Below are positions 23,322 to 31,992 of a DNA stretch of 43,175 nucleotides, piece after piece. Each line of letters begins with the position of its first letter. The stretch's first letter is position 1. Source of the stretch: Thermoplasmata archaeon. GTDB taxonomy: Archaea > Thermoplasmatota > Thermoplasmata > Thermoplasmatales > Thermoplasmataceae. The stretch is taken from contig JAJZLK010000052.1 of NCBI GenBank assembly GCA_021803655.1, positions 1 to 43,175 on the forward strand. The letters are read 5' to 3'. A program made the position numbers and the translations under genes. The notes beneath the pieces were generated by a model. That model searched no databases, was not told where the DNA came from, and saw only the letters and a program-made list of their open reading frames with translations.

Positions 23322-24548
23322 CTATTCCGGCGATGTGCCATTAGGCTCGTACATTTTCCTGAAAACAAGCATAACCGCTATTGCAATGATACCGAAGGAG
23401 CTTATCATTACCCACGCAACCTGCAGGCGCGCACTTTCGAGATAAAGAATCGCAGAACCCATTGATGGGCCCAGTGCTCTTCCGGTCGAGTTCATCATGC
23501 TGTTGAATCCCATGTAGAATCCAGTTTTTCCCTTTGGTGCTATCTTGGATACTACGGTGGTCATGCCTGGAGTTGTAAAGTTCTCGCCGGTGGTTATTAT
23601 CACCATGATGAACATTATCTGCAGAAGGGTGGTGGAAAGCCCTATCAGGGCATATCCCAGTGAGTAGAAGAACATTCCAAACATCATAACTGTCGTATCC
23701 CTCATTTTCCTCGTGATCATGCTCATAGGGATCTGCCCCAGAACGACCACAACGCCATTTACGGCATATATGTAACCTATCTGCCATTCCTTCACTCCAG
23801 CATACGTGTTGGCATATACTGGAAGGGTGACAGAGAATTGCGATGCGACTAGTATGATGAAAAAAGTTGCAAAACTGAACAATAGGATGTCCTTACTCAG
23901 GGACCTGTCTGCCCTTATACTGCCCTTTCTTGCTCCCGTTCCGGAAACCGGTAGTGTACTTGATTCTCTTACAAAGGCCAGAATTATCCCAAGTTGCACT
24001 ATTGAAGCGCACGAGAGGAATACAAAAATCCATTGCATTCCCAGCAGTGAGAGATATGACCCCGTGATCGGGCCTATTGCCCACCCTAGATTTGTAACCA
24101 CTCTGTAGATTGAATATGCCATTGATCTGTCCCCGGTAGAAGTCAGGTCTGAAACCATTGCCGAGGATGCGGGAAATACCAGGGACCCGGAAATGGAGGA
24201 AAGTATGAAGGCGAGTGCCGTGATCAATGGGTTGAACGCGCCATAGGTTAGATATGCAAGAAGAGCGAATATTACCGAACCAAAGCTACTCCCCAAGATC
24301 AGGGTAATTTTGCGCCCCATGATGTCACTCAGTATTCCACCAACAAGGCTGAACAGCATGGAAACTGCCGCTAACAGGGTGAATATTATCCCAACATAGT
24401 ATAGCGGGAACCCGAGTCCCCTGTTGAAATACACCGCCATGAAAGGCCAGCTCGCACCGAAGGCAAGAGACCTGATGGATGATGCAAACGTGATGGCCCA
24501 GAACTGCCTGTTCTCAGTAAGGAGTAATGACGATCTGGCCTCGGTTAT
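23322..24548 (-). CDS. MFS transporter, probable non-standard ATA start
   Basis: A transporter with 12 expected helices, of unknown substrate; the A-motif is GGILSDIMGRKITL. The first in-frame ATG (24440) would give 372 residues but cut through the first helix. The frame stays open upstream for 36 more codons. They encode ENRQFWAITFASSIRSLAFG and WPFMAVYFN, a typical first MFS helix. No ATG, GTG or TTG lies in that stretch before the stop. An ATA codon at 24548-24546 sits 7 bases after GGGGAGG, an excellent ribosome site. I therefore extend the gene to the ATA. A mutated start codon is the alternative. It is downstream of an Lrp-type regulator on the same strand. Confidence 0.75.
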   Translation of the reverse strand: MTEARSSLLLTENRQFWAITFASSIRSLAFGASWPFMAVYFNRGLGFPLYYVGIIFTLLAAVSMLFSLVGGILSDIMGRKITLILGSSFGSVIFALLAYLTYGAFNPLITALAFILSSISGSLVFPASSAMVSDLTSTGDRSMAYSIYRVVTNLGWAIGPITGSYLSLLGMQWIFVFLSCASIVQLGIILAFVRESSTLPVSGTGARKGSIRADRSLSKDILLFSFATFFIILVASQFSVTLPVYANTYAGVKEWQIGYIYAVNGVVVVLGQIPMSMITRKMRDTTVMMFGMFFYSLGYALIGLSTTLLQIMFIMVIITTGENFTTPGMTTVVSKIAPKGKTGFYMGFNSMMNSTGRALGPSMGSAILYLESARLQVAWVMISSFGIIAIAVMLVFRKMYEPNGTSPE

Positions 24549-24613
24549 GTTTATTCCTCCCCGTAGAAATTAATCTTGCCGGTTATCGTTCTGAGCAATA
24601 ACCATTCCTGCAA

Positions 24614-25006
24614 TTACTTCAACCTTACGAGGGTATCTGTTTCAACTACTCCGTCAAGTTCCCTCAGTTCGTCCAGATATCTGTTAAGGCTCTGGAGATC
24701 AGATGCAGATACTGAAACTCCCAGATCATAATTGCCGGAAAATTCAAAAATTTCTACTCCCCTGCTCTTCAGGGACGCCATGACCTCCCCGGTCTTCCTT
24801 GGTTCGAGTTTCAGGAGCACAATGGCACTGACCTGTTCATTTGCAGTTTTTATGGTAAACCCCGCGATGAGCCCTCTGGAAACAAGGCGGGAGATCCTCT
24901 TCCTTACCGCCGATTCTGAGATTCCGATCTTTTCGGCTATTTTCACGTTACGGGTCCTGGAATCCTGCCTCAGAATGTTAAGTATCTCAGCGTCTTTCCT
25001 GTCCAT
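24614..25006 (-). CDS. Lrp/AsnC-family transcription regulator
   Basis: A 130-residue regulator. Residues 1-50 form the winged helix (VKIAEKIGISESAVRKRI, then VSRGLIAGFTI). The rest is a RAM/AsnC effector-binding domain (IVLLKLEPRKTGEVMASL, ending VETDTLVRLK). Such proteins form dimers or octamers and sense amino acids or related metabolites; the effector is unknown. It lies 10 bases after the conserved small gene and 65 bases before the MFS gene. All are on the minus strand, so it may control transporter expression and its own operon (inference). Confidence 0.9.
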   Translation of the reverse strand: MDRKDAEILNILRQDSRTRNVKIAEKIGISESAVRKRISRLVSRGLIAGFTIKTANEQVSAIVLLKLEPRKTGEVMASLKSRGVEIFEFSGNYDLGVSVSASDLQSLNRYLDELRELDGVVETDTLVRLK

Positions 25007-25016
25007 GCCCTATCAT

Positions 25017-25292
25017 TTATCTGTACATCGGTTGCGATTTGCCGTCATCCTTGGGTTTCCTTACCATCAATTCTCTTGGAACATGTTTGACGCGTACAAT
25101 ATTGGTAGCCTGAACCATGTACAACGGCATTCCAGTGTTCATGTCGTTCCCCGCCCTGAGGATTGATATAATCTCCATCTTAATCTCAAGTTTTGACCCG
25201 TCCTTCAACTTGACTGTTGCCCAGTTGCTGTCCTTCTCAATTTCAAAGTCAATCAGTTCAGCGTCATCTGGTATCCCGCCCGGTATTGCCAT
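25017..25292 (-). CDS. Conserved small archaeal protein of unknown function
   Basis: A 91-residue soluble protein with no TM segment. It has a beta-rich look (DSNWATVKLKDGSKLEIKM), then IISILRAGNDMNTGMPLYMV, then ATNIVRVKHVP. I cannot assign a family, but the text is clearly protein-like. ATG 25292-25290 is preferred over a TTG three codons earlier, because TTAATACATAG is centred ~23 bases upstream, implying a leaderless start. It is the first gene of a likely operon with the Lrp regulator and the MFS transporter. Confidence 0.75.
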   Translation of the reverse strand: MAIPGGIPDDAELIDFEIEKDSNWATVKLKDGSKLEIKMEIISILRAGNDMNTGMPLYMVQATNIVRVKHVPRELMVRKPKDDGKSQPMYR

Positions 25293-25375
25293 GGTACACA
25301 ATATGAGAATCTATGTATTAATCTATCATCACTTTCAAGTAGAGATTGCGATCATGTGCATCGCGTAAGAGATGA

Positions 25376-25460
25376 GCGAGGGTAGCTAAGCTTGGCTAAA
25401 AGTGCAGGACTTAAGATCCTGTCCGGAAGCGGTTCGTGGGTTCAAATCCCTCCCCTCGCA
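25376..25460 (+). tRNA. tRNA-Leu (anticodon TAA)
   Basis: An 85-base class II tRNA with a long variable arm. The acceptor GCGAGGG/CCCTCGC has discriminator A. The anticodon stem CAGGA/TCCTG encloses CTTAAGA, so the anticodon is TAA. The T loop is TTCAAAT. No intron or encoded CCA is seen. The region that follows carries accessory-looking genes. Confidence 0.93.
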
Positions 25461-25519
25461 TGGCCTTTCAATAGTTCGCCTCGTGATTTCACAAGAGATA
25501 TACTATCAAGACAGAATCA

Positions 25520-25860
25520 GTTTTCAATCGTTAGGCAAAGGTGATTTGTATTGAGACGAGGGAAGAAGCAGTGCGTGGAACACCACAGTGAACGGTCAAC
25601 TGCCTACCACTGAATCGTGGGCTTGTTGTTGTCCGGGTCTTGTGAATCGGGACGCAACGATTGGCTGGTTCCAGAGGAGGGATTGAGGCATATGTCCCTT
25701 CTCCTCGCGGAGAACATGCCACTGAAACTGATATGTTCTTTCGAACAGCCCATCTTAACCGTCTTACTCCTCGGGGGAGTGCCTTCCCATCTAGGGATGG
25801 ACATACCATCCATCTCTTCGGAATGCAAAAGAGTTCGGTAAGAGTTTAGCCGGCTGAATC
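25520..25860 (+). mobile_element. Possible relic of an IS200/IS605-type tnpB 3' end
   Basis: The 520 bases between tRNA-Leu and the next gene hold no intact gene. In one plus frame LVNRDATI resembles the end of a TnpB zinc-finger/RuvC block (compare NRDVNA). In another frame IGTQRLAGSRGG resembles the tail that often follows it. Two small hairpins follow: ACTCC/GGAGT at 25766-25780 and CCATC/GATGG at 25787-25800. No tnpA, ends or target site are recognisable, and the similarity is short. This may be a decayed transposon or simply structured noncoding DNA. Confidence 0.22.
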
Positions 25861-25980
25861 CTTACTTGGCATACGAAGATTCTAATAAACCAGGCACATG
25901 TATTCTTGATCTCCAATGAAGGTACGCGGATCAGTATTGCCTAACAGGTTAGAAGAGAGAGAGAGAGTAAGAGAAATGCC

Positions 25981-27237
25981 ATGCTTGTTACCACAGTATG
26001 CATTGCTTTTTTGATGGTATTTTCGATGATCCCGTTTGCTGGCCTCGGGTACCATCAGGCCAACAGATCCGCAAAGCAAAGTGTGGCAGATTACTCCTCT
26101 CAGAGAGGTTCGGGACATAATAATTCGAGCAAAAATAACGGCGTTATTTCTCCAGACATGTTCCCGCGCCCACCGGGAGGCGGTGGCGGTACGACGCCCA
26201 GTACTGTGACATACATATACAATATCGGCGAACCCTCGGCAAGCGCTGGTGAAGCCTCATATGATTTACAAATAAGCATTGGAGGCGAAAGATACCTCCC
26301 AGGAAGTGATATAACTTTGAACACTGACCAAACATACAATTTCAGTTTCACAATTTATAACAATGCTTACGGATACTTTGAAAATAACGACATAACCTTG
26401 AATTACTGGTATACCACTTCCGGATCTGTACAAAACGTGTCTTACTCATCTGGAAATTCAAATTGGATTCTCACCCCGGGAAACGAGAATGGAATACTTC
26501 TTGCGGTTACAAGTTACCCTGCAAACTGGGGAGGCGCAGTAGCCAACGAATTCGGTTCACAGGGATGGACCTTTCATGGCGCTTCCGCTAAAGTGAAGAT
26601 TCCATCCGTAACCTACAGTGGAAGTGGAGTCAATGATATAAGCATCTGGACGGGCGTTGGGGGAGTAGGATATGGATATGATTCATACCTCTGGCAAGCA
26701 GGCCTTGCAGTAAATGTCACCTCGGACGGTCAGGAAACCGTCATACCGTGGTGGGAGGCCTTCAACGGGGTGAGCTCTCGACCACTAAATAACCCGCACT
26801 TTTATAACTCTGAGAGTGGGGTATTTTCTCCAGGGGATTTGGTGAATATAAGTGTGTCTGTTATAGTCATAAACGACAGTGTGGAGCAGACTGGCTACTA
26901 CTCAATTCACGATCTCACTAATAATAAATGGTGGAACGGTTCAGTACCGGATCTATCCAGTACGTACTTCAATGGCTCTGGAGATAATTTATACTCATCG
27001 GAGGCAATAGTGGAAGTGCCGCCAAGCAGTCATGGTGTGGTTTTCAATGCGCCACTATTCTATTCCATAGATTTCTCCTCAATATATTTCGATACATATT
27101 TGGGAAACACAACTTTGGGATACAAGGCCATGGCCTTCACCCCTCTCTACATAGTCGAACTGTGCACGCATAATTATGACTTTACTACAGACATGCAGTT
27201 GGGGTGGGATCAGTTTTCTATCGTGGGAGAACTGTGA
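25981..27237 (+). CDS. Secreted G1-type (glutamic) acid peptidase-like protein
   Basis: A 418-residue protein with a signal peptide (1-27) and a Gly/Pro/Asn-rich linker (about 40-75). Its C-terminal half resembles the eqolisin/scytalidoglutamic peptidase fold. Trp223 is in SIWTGVGG, Gln239 in YLWQAGLAV (the catalytic Gln position), and PWWEAFN follows at 256-262. Then comes a VNISVSVIV strand, a NLT-like DLTNNKWW, and Glu341 in SSEAIVEVP (the catalytic Glu position). The family works at very low pH. Residues ~110-210 before this domain are not recognised. No C-terminal anchor is present, so it is probably released. The assignment is by motif order, not by search. Confidence 0.6.
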   Translation: MLVTTVCIAFLMVFSMIPFAGLGYHQANRSAKQSVADYSSQRGSGHNNSSKNNGVISPDMFPRPPGGGGGTTPSTVTYIYNIGEPSASAGEASYDLQISIGGERYLPGSDITLNTDQTYNFSFTIYNNAYGYFENNDITLNYWYTTSGSVQNVSYSSGNSNWILTPGNENGILLAVTSYPANWGGAVANEFGSQGWTFHGASAKVKIPSVTYSGSGVNDISIWTGVGGVGYGYDSYLWQAGLAVNVTSDGQETVIPWWEAFNGVSSRPLNNPHFYNSESGVFSPGDLVNISVSVIVINDSVEQTGYYSIHDLTNNKWWNGSVPDLSSTYFNGSGDNLYSSEAIVEVPPSSHGVVFNAPLFYSIDFSSIYFDTYLGNTTLGYKAMAFTPLYIVELCTHNYDFTTDMQLGWDQFSIVGEL

Positions 27238-27406
27238 TCCGCCTTGAGATGAATGATAACAACAGTGCATGGCAAGACTATCGCACATGTGGAAGAATTG
27301 GACGCCGGAAAGAAGTGAGTTGATGAAGAGCGGGATAAAATTAGAGCCAGAAGCAGGCGGAAAAATTACTTGTGGCTATTCATCTATTATGGACTCGGTG
27401 TGACCG

Positions 27407-28606
27407 ATGAGACTCAAGATTGCAGCAATTACTGTATTTTTCATTTTTTTGCCCCTCTGTTTCGCACCTGCGGGAGAATACAATCATCCTGTGGCTAGGA
27501 ACGTTTCCTCCCCTGCGCTATCCGATCCCTCTCCACTGAACTACAGTGTGTCGCCAATAAACATTTCGGTCGGAAGTATCCCATCCAGTTTGGCTGTGAA
27601 TACAAGAAATGGAGATGTGTACGTCTTGAATACCAATTCCAGCAATGTCTCAGTTATTTCTGTGAACAATGTCGTCATAAATACTATCCCTGTGCCGAAG
27701 AACCCCGTTAGAGGTTCTGCTTCTCAATTAATCTACGACCCATTCAACAGCTGCGTATATGTGATGAATTATAATTCACCGAACTTGACTGTGATCAACG
27801 CCACCACTCAATCTCTAAGCTATATTGGAGGTCCCCACAGTATGGTATCCATGGCATATGACTCCGGAAACAACGATATTTACGTTTTCGATGCCTACGT
27901 CGCGCCATCGGTAGAAGGTATTTCTGTGATAAGCCCTTCCAACAGGATCATGGAGAATTTAACAGTGCCATCCCCGGGTTTATTCGCCTTACAATCCTCA
28001 GTTTACGATCCTTCTGACAACAGTTTCTTTTTCTTGGCAAACTGGGAGGGATGGAATGTTGTTGCTGATTTTAACCTGAATTCAATGAATATATCAATTG
28101 TTAATGACACAAAGCAGTACAATAATTACCTTTCTATTGTGTTCGACCCGTCTAACAGCTGCGTATATCTGGCAAGTTCTGATTCCAACATTATGGTGAT
28201 AAATTCATCCACGAACGCAGTAACACATTACTCTATAGCTGGATTATTTCCTGTTATTGCGTATGATTCCATGCTTCATGACATTGTTGCTCAAGTCTTT
28301 TCCAATAAGAACACCCTTATGTTCTATTTCCTTAATGCTGAGAATAATTTAACATTCACCGTCTACATCGATTTCTCTTATTTTTATTTCGTATTTGTTT
28401 ATAATCATGTTGATAACTCGCTTTACGCTTCAGGGGCTTATAACAATCAGGTAACAGTCTTTCCATTGCCTCCTCCCGGTGCCGGTGCTGGCAGCAATGA
28501 AGGTATGTTCCTTGTATACGGTGTGATATCAGTTGCGGTGGCAACTGCTTCCATTCTGATGTGGACGCGGATAAGAAGGAGTCGCAAGCGAGGAAAACTG
28601 CAATAG
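27407..28606 (+). CDS. YVTN-type beta-propeller surface protein, C-terminally anchored
   Basis: A 399-residue protein with a signal peptide (1-20). Repeated units of about 40 residues follow, of the form 'D..N..VYV.N..S..V.VI...'. Examples are RNGDVYVLNTNSSNVSVIS, DPFNSCVYVMNYNSPNLTVI and DPSNSCVYLASSDSNIMVI. These are the YVTN/NHL-like blades of archaeal surface-layer beta-propellers. A TM helix at about 367-388 and a basic tail (RIRRSRKRGK) anchor it to the membrane with the propeller outside. Its role may be adhesion or substrate binding (inference). It follows the glutamic peptidase by 169 bases on the same strand. Confidence 0.8.
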   Translation: MRLKIAAITVFFIFLPLCFAPAGEYNHPVARNVSSPALSDPSPLNYSVSPINISVGSIPSSLAVNTRNGDVYVLNTNSSNVSVISVNNVVINTIPVPKNPVRGSASQLIYDPFNSCVYVMNYNSPNLTVINATTQSLSYIGGPHSMVSMAYDSGNNDIYVFDAYVAPSVEGISVISPSNRIMENLTVPSPGLFALQSSVYDPSDNSFFFLANWEGWNVVADFNLNSMNISIVNDTKQYNNYLSIVFDPSNSCVYLASSDSNIMVINSSTNAVTHYSIAGLFPVIAYDSMLHDIVAQVFSNKNTLMFYFLNAENNLTFTVYIDFSYFYFVFVYNHVDNSLYASGAYNNQVTVFPLPPPGAGAGSNEGMFLVYGVISVAVATASILMWTRIRRSRKRGKLQ

Positions 28607-28613
28607 TACGGCT

Positions 28614-28875
28614 TTAATCCTGGCTATTCAAGGAACAGACATTTCTGATAACCTCATCGATAATTTCCCTCTTCGTTGCGGAAAGTATTCAAGACGCAGA
28701 AATGCATGGTGCAAGCGCAAAGTCGCTACGATGAGGACCCAGATTGCCCCACAAAATTGGATAGACGGGAAAACCCAAGGTAGAATAGATTACAAGAAGG
28801 TATAGATCATAGTGCCTTGTACCGTGGAATTCGCGAATTTCTTTGGCTTCTGATTTGAGGTACCATTGCCACGCG
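28614..28875 (-). pseudogene. Unrecognised decayed coding remnant
   Basis: The 347-base gap before the nucleotidyltransferase shows, on the minus strand, one frame with protein-like text: EAKEIREFHGTRHYDLYLL, then VYPILWGNLG. An internal stop interrupts it, and it resumes as LSATKREIIDEVIRNVCSL before a TAA at 28616-28614. It is also stopped upstream. This could be a decayed transposase or membrane protein gene, but I cannot name it and chance is possible. Confidence 0.2.
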
Positions 28876-28921
28876 GTTCAGAATGCAGTATGTGTCTCCA
28901 GACTTGCGCCGTGTAAACAGG

Positions 28922-28929
28922 TTTTAATC
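28922..28929 (+). promoter_or_regulatory. TATA-like box for the nucleotidyltransferase
   Basis: TTTTAATC is centred ~28 bases before the ATG at 28954, suggesting a leaderless or near-leaderless mRNA. Confidence 0.45.
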
Positions 28930-28953
28930 CGTCTGATGACATAACGGGATCAT

Positions 28954-30042
28954 ATGTCCCTAAAGGGAATTGTTATGGCAGGCGGCAAGGGTACCAGGCT
29001 CAGACCCATCACGTATTCGATTCCGAAACCGCTGGTGCCGATTGCCGGGAAGCCGTGCATAGACTACATGTTATCCTCGTTCCACCAGGCAGGCATCGAT
29101 GACGTGGTAATTACCACCGGATACAAGTTCGAGGCCCTCATAAAAGGGGTTCTTGAATTCAAGGATAAGGCTCAGCACATCCTTTTCTCAGTGGAAAAAG
29201 AACCTGCCGGAACTGCCGGAAGCATAAGACTGGCATCAAGATTCATAGACGATACATTCGTGGTTGGAAGCGGAGACGTACTCTCCGACTTCAATGTCAT
29301 GGAAATGGTGGAATCGCACAGAAAAAGTGGAGCGAAACTCACGGTAGCACTGACCAAGGTGAACGACCCTTCCCAGTTCGGGGTTGCGGAGCTGAAGAAC
29401 GGGATTATAAAGAGATTCATGGAGAAACCGTCTCCCGGAGAGGCTTTTTCGAACCTTGTGAATGCAGGTGCCTACGTGATAGAGCCGGAGATACTGGATC
29501 ACATACCGGCAGACATCCCGTATGATTTTGCAAAGGAACTTTTCCCGGACCTCATGAGGAACGGAATAAATCTCCATGGATTCAAGATAGAGGGCACATG
29601 GCTGGACACTGGGAGGCCCATGGACATGATCATGGCAAACCAGTTGATGACCGAAAAATATGGAACTGACATGAACACTGATTCAGTGAAGGGAAAAGTG
29701 ATATTTCGGACAGGGGCGGCCATCCTTGCATCAGCGACAATCGCGGGCAATACCTTTATTGGAAAGGATGTGCAGGTAGGCAAGGGCACCAGTATCTCAT
29801 CATCGGCCGTATACGATAACGCAGTAATAGGGAAGAATGTGGAGATCGTGGACTCCATGATCATGGATCATGTGAAGATTGAGGATAACGCGAAGATACA
29901 CAAATCCGTGATTATGAAACAGACAAACATAGGAGAAGGGTGCGAGATCAGCGAAAGCGTTCTTTCCCCCAGGCTTAAGCTCCAGAGCAAATCACGTGTT
30001 TACAATGTCTCCCTCTCCTCAGAATTCATAGAAGAGGATTAG
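28954..30042 (+). CDS. Sugar-phosphate nucleotidyltransferase with left-handed beta-helix
   Basis: A 362-residue enzyme. The N-terminal domain has the nucleotidyltransferase signature GGKGTRLRPIT at about 10-20, with the KPLVPIAGKP block following. It has metal-binding Asp in GSGDVLSDF near 107-115 and FMEKPSPGEAFSNLVNAGAY at ~155-175. From about residue 250 the chain shows hexapeptide-like repeats (IAGNTFIGKDVQVGKG, SSAVYDNAVIGKNVEIVDSM), a left-handed beta-helix. The family makes GDP-mannose, dTDP-glucose or UDP-sugars for glycans. The specific sugar is not shown. In this window full of Asn/Ser/Thr-rich surface proteins a role in glycosylation is reasonable (inference). Confidence 0.9.
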   Translation: MSLKGIVMAGGKGTRLRPITYSIPKPLVPIAGKPCIDYMLSSFHQAGIDDVVITTGYKFEALIKGVLEFKDKAQHILFSVEKEPAGTAGSIRLASRFIDDTFVVGSGDVLSDFNVMEMVESHRKSGAKLTVALTKVNDPSQFGVAELKNGIIKRFMEKPSPGEAFSNLVNAGAYVIEPEILDHIPADIPYDFAKELFPDLMRNGINLHGFKIEGTWLDTGRPMDMIMANQLMTEKYGTDMNTDSVKGKVIFRTGAAILASATIAGNTFIGKDVQVGKGTSISSSAVYDNAVIGKNVEIVDSMIMDHVKIEDNAKIHKSVIMKQTNIGEGCEISESVLSPRLKLQSKSRVYNVSLSSEFIEED

Positions 30043-30051
30043 AGGATACAT

Positions 30052-30200
<149 letters not shown>

Positions 30201-30218
30201 ACAACTCTGGTTATTGAT

Positions 30219-31076
30219 GTGTTGGATACGAGACTAATATCTTCCAGGTTCAGTGACATACTTTCCCTCCTCAGAAAATTCGGGTTCTCCGAGGATGAGG
30301 CCATGTCTTATGTTGTCCTGAGCACAAAAGGGTCAGTCAGGGCCTCGGAACTTGCGACGCTCATCGGCATGGGAAGATCGAAGGCCTACAGGATAATAGC
30401 CGATCTTCAGCAGAAAGGTGCAGTTGAGATTGTTTCTGCTTCCCCGATGATATTCAGGTCCGTACCTCTTTCCTCCCTTGCCTCTTTCCTTATAATGAGC
30501 TCAGAACAGAATCTTCAATCGCTCAGGAACGAGAGCAGATCGGCAATTGAGAGATTTGAGAAGGAGATGGCTTCGTATGGAACTGACAGTGCTGCCCTGG
30601 AATTCAGTTTCAGGATAATGAGGGGGGTCACACCGATACTTTCTTCGATCAGTGAGATGATTGCTTCATCCGGAAACAGTGTGAAAATGATCCTCGAACG
30701 ACGCAATCTTTTCCGTCTGGCCTCCGGTTCAGCCATAGTGTATCTTTCAAGGAAGGTTGAACAGGGAGTCAGAGTATCTATTCTTGTTCAGCAGACAGAA
30801 AGTACCGAGGAAATAATATCCGGCTTTGGCGGAAAATTTTCAGTGAGAATCGATGAAACAGAGTCACTTCCAAACATGGTGGTTGTTGATGGGAGGGAGA
30901 CGTTTCAGTTCATAAGCGATACAAGACCCCCCAACAGCAGTGGGTTCAAGATGGAACCTTCCGGTTTCTGGTGCAATTCTGAAGTTTTCGCCTCGAGGAT
31001 AGAAAGGATGTTTGACCGGCTCTGGGAAAACGGACGCCGCGAAACTGAGAACCGCCAGTATACGGAGATTTCATGA
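30219..31076 (+). CDS. TrmB-family transcription regulator
   Basis: A 285-residue regulator with start GTG 30219 (TTG 30222 is the alternative), chosen from the TATA spacing. The N-terminal ~80 residues are a TrmB-type winged helix: LRKFGFSEDEAMSYVVLS, ASELATLIGMGRSKAYRII, DLQQKGAVEIVSASPMIFRS. A short coiled segment (SEQNLQSLRNESRSAIERF) follows. The C-terminal domain (~130-285) resembles the phospholipase-D-like effector region of TrmB proteins (SVKMILERRNLFRLASG, VRVSILVQQTE, MVVVDGRETFQFI). The family commonly senses sugars. It is followed after 17 bases by a Ras-like GTPase gene, an uncommon pairing. Confidence 0.85.
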   Translation: MLDTRLISSRFSDILSLLRKFGFSEDEAMSYVVLSTKGSVRASELATLIGMGRSKAYRIIADLQQKGAVEIVSASPMIFRSVPLSSLASFLIMSSEQNLQSLRNESRSAIERFEKEMASYGTDSAALEFSFRIMRGVTPILSSISEMIASSGNSVKMILERRNLFRLASGSAIVYLSRKVEQGVRVSILVQQTESTEEIISGFGGKFSVRIDETESLPNMVVVDGRETFQFISDTRPPNSSGFKMEPSGFWCNSEVFASRIERMFDRLWENGRRETENRQYTEIS

Positions 31077-31093
31077 AGGGGATGAACTAATAT

Positions 31094-31939
31094 ATGCCAA
31101 GGACCATAGCAAAGAAAATAGTGCTTCTAGGAGACGCGAAAGTTGGAAAAACCAGCTTGGCTGCCAGATTTGTGAAGAATGCATTCAGCGAAACTTATGC
31201 AGAGACTATTGGCGTCAACATATCCAAGAAGAACATCAGGTTCAATAATGATGGTATGGAGACAGATCTTCTCCTCTATGTCTGGGACGTCATGGGCGGA
31301 ACAACACACGGGGAGGTAAGAAGGATGGCCCTTGAGAATGTGGACGGGGGACTGATAGTAGGAGATCTTACAAACCCATCCAGCATGAAGAACGTATTCG
31401 AATTCTGGATACCTGGCTTCATTGAATCTTCCGGGGAGAAGGAATTGTCCATTGTGTTGAATAAGCTTGATCTGGTGAACTGGGATCCTGCACGCACCGT
31501 ATCAGAGTACGAGAGAGTTGTCAACCTGATAAGAAGAGACTGGGGCGACATGAGCAGAGATTGGCAGGTTGTTCTGACCAGTGCAAAGAGTGGCGAGAAT
31601 GTGGAGAGAGCTTTCCATGATCTCTCTGGCAGGATCCTGAGATCTGCTCTTGGGAACAAAGTGGGCGAAAAGATTCCTGCTGCCGGAGCACAGCGCATTT
31701 CCAGCCCAATGAAGGAACGATTCCTTGTGGTCTCCTCCGACGTTGAATCCCTTATCGGCAAGAGATCCGGTCTGGTCATGGATGAATCACTGAAAGCGTC
31801 AAGCCTTGATCTCCAGAATCCAGTGACAGAAGAATTTCTTGAGTTCTTAGACATACTCGCCGGAAACCTCAGGTCCATGGGGATCGAGCCTGACAGAGTT
31901 GAAAAGTACGTGAAAAAGTGGTCAGATATTGCCAATTGA
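31094..31939 (+). CDS. Ras-like small GTPase with C-terminal extension
   Basis: A 281-residue protein; the GTPase domain occupies about 1-180. G1 is GDAKVGKTS at 13-21, switch I Thr38 lies in AETIGV, and G3 is WDVMGG at 64-69. G4 is NKLD at 123-126 and G5 is TSAKSG at 162-167. The residue equivalent to Ras Gln61 is Gly69, so intrinsic hydrolysis is probably slow and a partner protein may supply catalysis (inference). The ~100-residue C-terminal extension is helical near its end (FLEFLDILAGNLRSMG) and has no lipid-anchor motif. It lies between the TrmB regulator and a surface protein whose cytoplasmic tail looks roadblock-like. The start has a GGGGATGA ribosome site ~9 bases upstream. Confidence 0.9.
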   Translation: MPRTIAKKIVLLGDAKVGKTSLAARFVKNAFSETYAETIGVNISKKNIRFNNDGMETDLLLYVWDVMGGTTHGEVRRMALENVDGGLIVGDLTNPSSMKNVFEFWIPGFIESSGEKELSIVLNKLDLVNWDPARTVSEYERVVNLIRRDWGDMSRDWQVVLTSAKSGENVERAFHDLSGRILRSALGNKVGEKIPAAGAQRISSPMKERFLVVSSDVESLIGKRSGLVMDESLKASSLDLQNPVTEEFLEFLDILAGNLRSMGIEPDRVEKYVKKWSDIAN

Positions 31940-31963
31940 TTCTGGAAAACTCATTGTAAACGC

Positions 31964-31970
31964 TTAATAG
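31964..31970 (+). promoter_or_regulatory. TATA-like box for the receptor-like surface protein
   Basis: TTAATAG is centred ~27 bases before ATG 31993. The gene can therefore be transcribed separately from the GTPase, although read-through across the 53-base gap is possible. Confidence 0.45.
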
Positions 31971-31992
31971 TCGGTCATTACTTGTTTAATTG

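Noticed and set aside
25604-25841. Several overlapping ORFs on both strands between tRNA-Leu and the G1-like gene
   Set aside because: Four or more frames stay open together, which reflects local composition. None has a promoter, ribosome site or family resemblance as an intact gene.
25953-25966. GAGAGAGAGAG simple repeat before the G1-like gene
   Set aside because: It is a short low-complexity run with no sign of phase-variable control; purine-rich text near a start codon is common.
31527-31935. Long minus-strand ORFs opposite the Ras-like GTPase
   Set aside because: They are antisense shadows of a gene with all five G motifs.
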